From Acidobacteriota bacterium (lineage in GTDB: Bacteria; Acidobacteriota; Terriglobia; Acidoferrales; UBA7541): 5,244 nt of DNA. The stretch lies in assembly GCA_019239815.1 (NCBI GenBank), contig JAFAZL010000952.1:1-5244 (forward strand), in the 5' to 3' direction. The position numbers were made by a program, and so were the translations under genes. The notes beneath the pieces were generated by a model. The model was not told the DNA's origin. It saw only the letters and a list, made by a program, of their open reading frames with translations, and did not search any database. This document shows positions 3,937 to 5,244 of the stretch, piece after piece; within the stretch, counting starts at the first letter, position 1; the number at the start of each line of letters is the position of its first letter.

Positions 3937-5244
3937 CGCTCGACCTCGATTTCGAAGTAGCTCGCATTCGGTGCGGAGCTCTCTCGGTCCACGTTGCCAC
4001 GGAGCACAAAGGAAGCCCAAAAATAAGGATGATGAAAGCGCGTTCGAGTCAGCCGCAACGCTTCTTGATAGGCGACCGCTTTATCGGACTGGATACTCAG
4101 TGCAGCATAGAACTGCGCGACAAAAGCTTCTTCAGCCTCTCGATCCGTATTCCACACCGGCATCAAAACACTTCTCGCACCGGCAACTTCGAAGGCGCGT
4201 CCGAGTGCGCTGATTTCATGCCCGTCGCCTCCGGTATGCAAGCCTGGCCCGGTACCTGTCAGACTCAAGATTGAACAAGGCAAACGCAGGGTAAAAATGT
4301 CGAGCAGAGATAGTTTGGCGGCTCCCGCAGCGATGGTCGAAAACAGCGTGTTGTCCTGGCGACTTTCCACGTGGGTTGCGAAGTGAACGAATCGACCGAT
4401 CTCATTATTCTTTATAATTCTGAGTATGTCGTCGTTCGAAACGACTTGCGCTTGCGGGAGACCGCCAGCGATTTCACCGGCGCTCTTTGCGTTGGCAAGA
4501 AGAATGCGATCTACGCTGGCCTGAAGCAGCGGCCGTATCTCGCCGAGGTGATACGTGCTCGCACTCCCGGCATACGAAACCACATATTTCTCATAGAGAT
4601 GATTTTCGCCATCGAACAAGGCGTGGAAGGGAACGTAGTGTAGAAGACCGGCAGGCACCAGGATCAAGCGTCGACCCAGTTGATTTTTTACCGGTTGGAT
4701 TAATTCGTCGTGGAGCCTTCGCAGAGTTCCGTCTTCGAAGGGCTCCTCGCTTCGACTGCGATGCGTTTTCTTGAATTGGAGCATGGAAAACTGGGAGTGC
4801 AGCATCAAGAGCAGTTCACGGATTCGGCCCACGCTGGCGAGCCGCGCGAACTCGACGCCAGTATTCGTGATTACACAAGCGTAGATCGCGCCACGGGCCA
4901 GGAAATACTCCAGGATCGACTCGTCGGGACGGAGTCGCGACTGAATCTCTCGCAGTGGAATCGTGTTGGTCGTTTCCAACGCGTACACATCATCGATGGT
5001 GCTGAGTTCTTTCAAATTTTCCAGTAGCAGCGCCTCTCTAGCCTTGATGGCGTTTCTGGAAGTCTTCGCGTGTCCAGGCTGATAATCCGCTAGGTCGGTC
5101 TGACGGTAGTACCAGTTCAGTTCCTGGCGAAGATTGTTCACTTGTTCTACCAGGGCGCTGCCGTCGCCGGATGGCGCAGGCAATGTCTTCGCGCGAAACG
5201 CTATTAACTCCATAAGCTCGCGTGACTTCGCCTTTTCAATGACT
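3933..5244 (-). CDS. CHAT-domain protein, N-terminus outside window; catalytic Cys replaced
   Basis: The frame stays open to the window edge, so 436 C-terminal residues are seen and the true start lies beyond 5244. The opening VIEKAKSRELMELIAF has the pattern found after TPR arrays in TPR-CHAT proteins, so upstream TPRs are likely. A helical linker (about 5170-4960) precedes the CHAT domain (about 4960-3960). Domain motifs include PDESILEYF, LILVPAGLLHYVPFHAL, FVHFATH, EISALGRAFEVAGARSVLMPVW and HHPYFWASFVLRG. CHAT domains are caspase-like (clan CD) and use a His-Cys pair. The His of FATH (codon 4371-4373) is present, but where active members have LSACETG this one has LSLTGTG, with Thr (codon 4257-4259) in place of Cys. 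A Cys six residues earlier (4275-4277) is off-register. Protease activity is therefore unlikely; a scaffold or sensor role is inferred. It is coupled to the HD-GYP gene. The ATG at 5213 is internal. Confidence 0.9.
   Translation of the reverse strand, partial: VIEKAKSRELMELIAFRAKTLPAPSGDGSALVEQVNNLRQELNWYYRQTDLADYQPGHAKTSRNAIKAREALLLENLKELSTIDDVYALETTNTIPLREIQSRLRPDESILEYFLARGAIYACVITNTGVEFARLASVGRIRELLLMLHSQFSMLQFKKTHRSRSEEPFEDGTLRRLHDELIQPVKNQLGRRLILVPAGLLHYVPFHALFDGENHLYEKYVVSYAGSASTYHLGEIRPLLQASVDRILLANAKSAGEIAGGLPQAQVVSNDDILRIIKNNEIGRFVHFATHVESRQDNTLFSTIAAGAAKLSLLDIFTLRLPCSILSLTGTGPGLHTGGDGHEISALGRAFEVAGARSVLMPVWNTDREAEEAFVAQFYAALSIQSDKAVAYQEALRLTRTRFHHPYFWASFVLRGNVDRESSAPNASYFEIEVER

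Noticed and set aside
3936..4020. Longer N-terminus for the HD-GYP protein
   Set aside because: It would lie within the CHAT coding sequence and gives non-conserved-looking residues (Trp, Arg, Cys-rich). ATG 3936 has a good ribosome-binding site and a stop/start overlap.
4371..5027. Several plus-strand frames inside the CHAT gene
   Set aside because: They are antisense shadows of the CHAT reading frame, without domains or ribosome-binding sites.
1..5244. CRISPR array, insertion sequence or integrase
   Set aside because: No regularly spaced repeats, no transposase or integrase motifs and no terminal inverted repeats with target duplications were seen on either strand.

Overview
The window looks like a piece of a soil-type Gram-negative chromosome, most likely Acidobacteriota (Terriglobia-like). 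This is an inference from moderate GC, a secreted protein that is little more than a TonB C-terminal domain, an XRE-regulator remnant of a type I associate with that phylum, and a TPR-CHAT type protein next to an HD-GYP phosphodiesterase. No species can be named from the sequence alone.

Layout. Positions 1-43 carry the 3' half of a tRNA-Gly(CCC) gene on the minus strand. Its 5' half is not preserved, as expected for an attachment site left by an element that integrates into tRNA genes. The next ~270 bases hold no convincing gene but contain an inverted repeat (59-90), a short direct repeat (104-123) and a long hairpin (167-193). Next is a YihY/BrkB-family membrane protein (311-1294, +). It converges on a small histidine-rich protein (1321-1551, -) with paired histidines every seven residues. 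An unassigned small ORF (1653-1997, +) ends in a strong inverted repeat. A non-coding stretch precedes a secreted TonB C-terminal-domain protein (2258-2593, +), which meets a cold-shock protein (2597-2812, -) tail to tail, 3 bases apart.

The right half (about 2980-5244) reads on the minus strand. A CHAT-domain protein, whose N-terminal part lies beyond the window edge, is translationally coupled through an ATGA overlap to a stand-alone HD-GYP protein with all its expected catalytic residues. The CHAT domain keeps its histidine, but the usual cysteine position is threonine, so it is probably not an active caspase-like protease. Directly downstream lies an XRE-family regulator remnant that has lost its N-terminus and carries a one-base frameshift.

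How the genes relate. Only CHAT and HD-GYP form a clear operon; they may link a scaffold or sensor protein to c-di-GMP breakdown, which is inference. The other genes look like independent envelope, stress and nucleic-acid-binding functions. The tRNA fragment and the broken regulator suggest a region shaped by integration and decay. No integrase, transposase or CRISPR array is visible.
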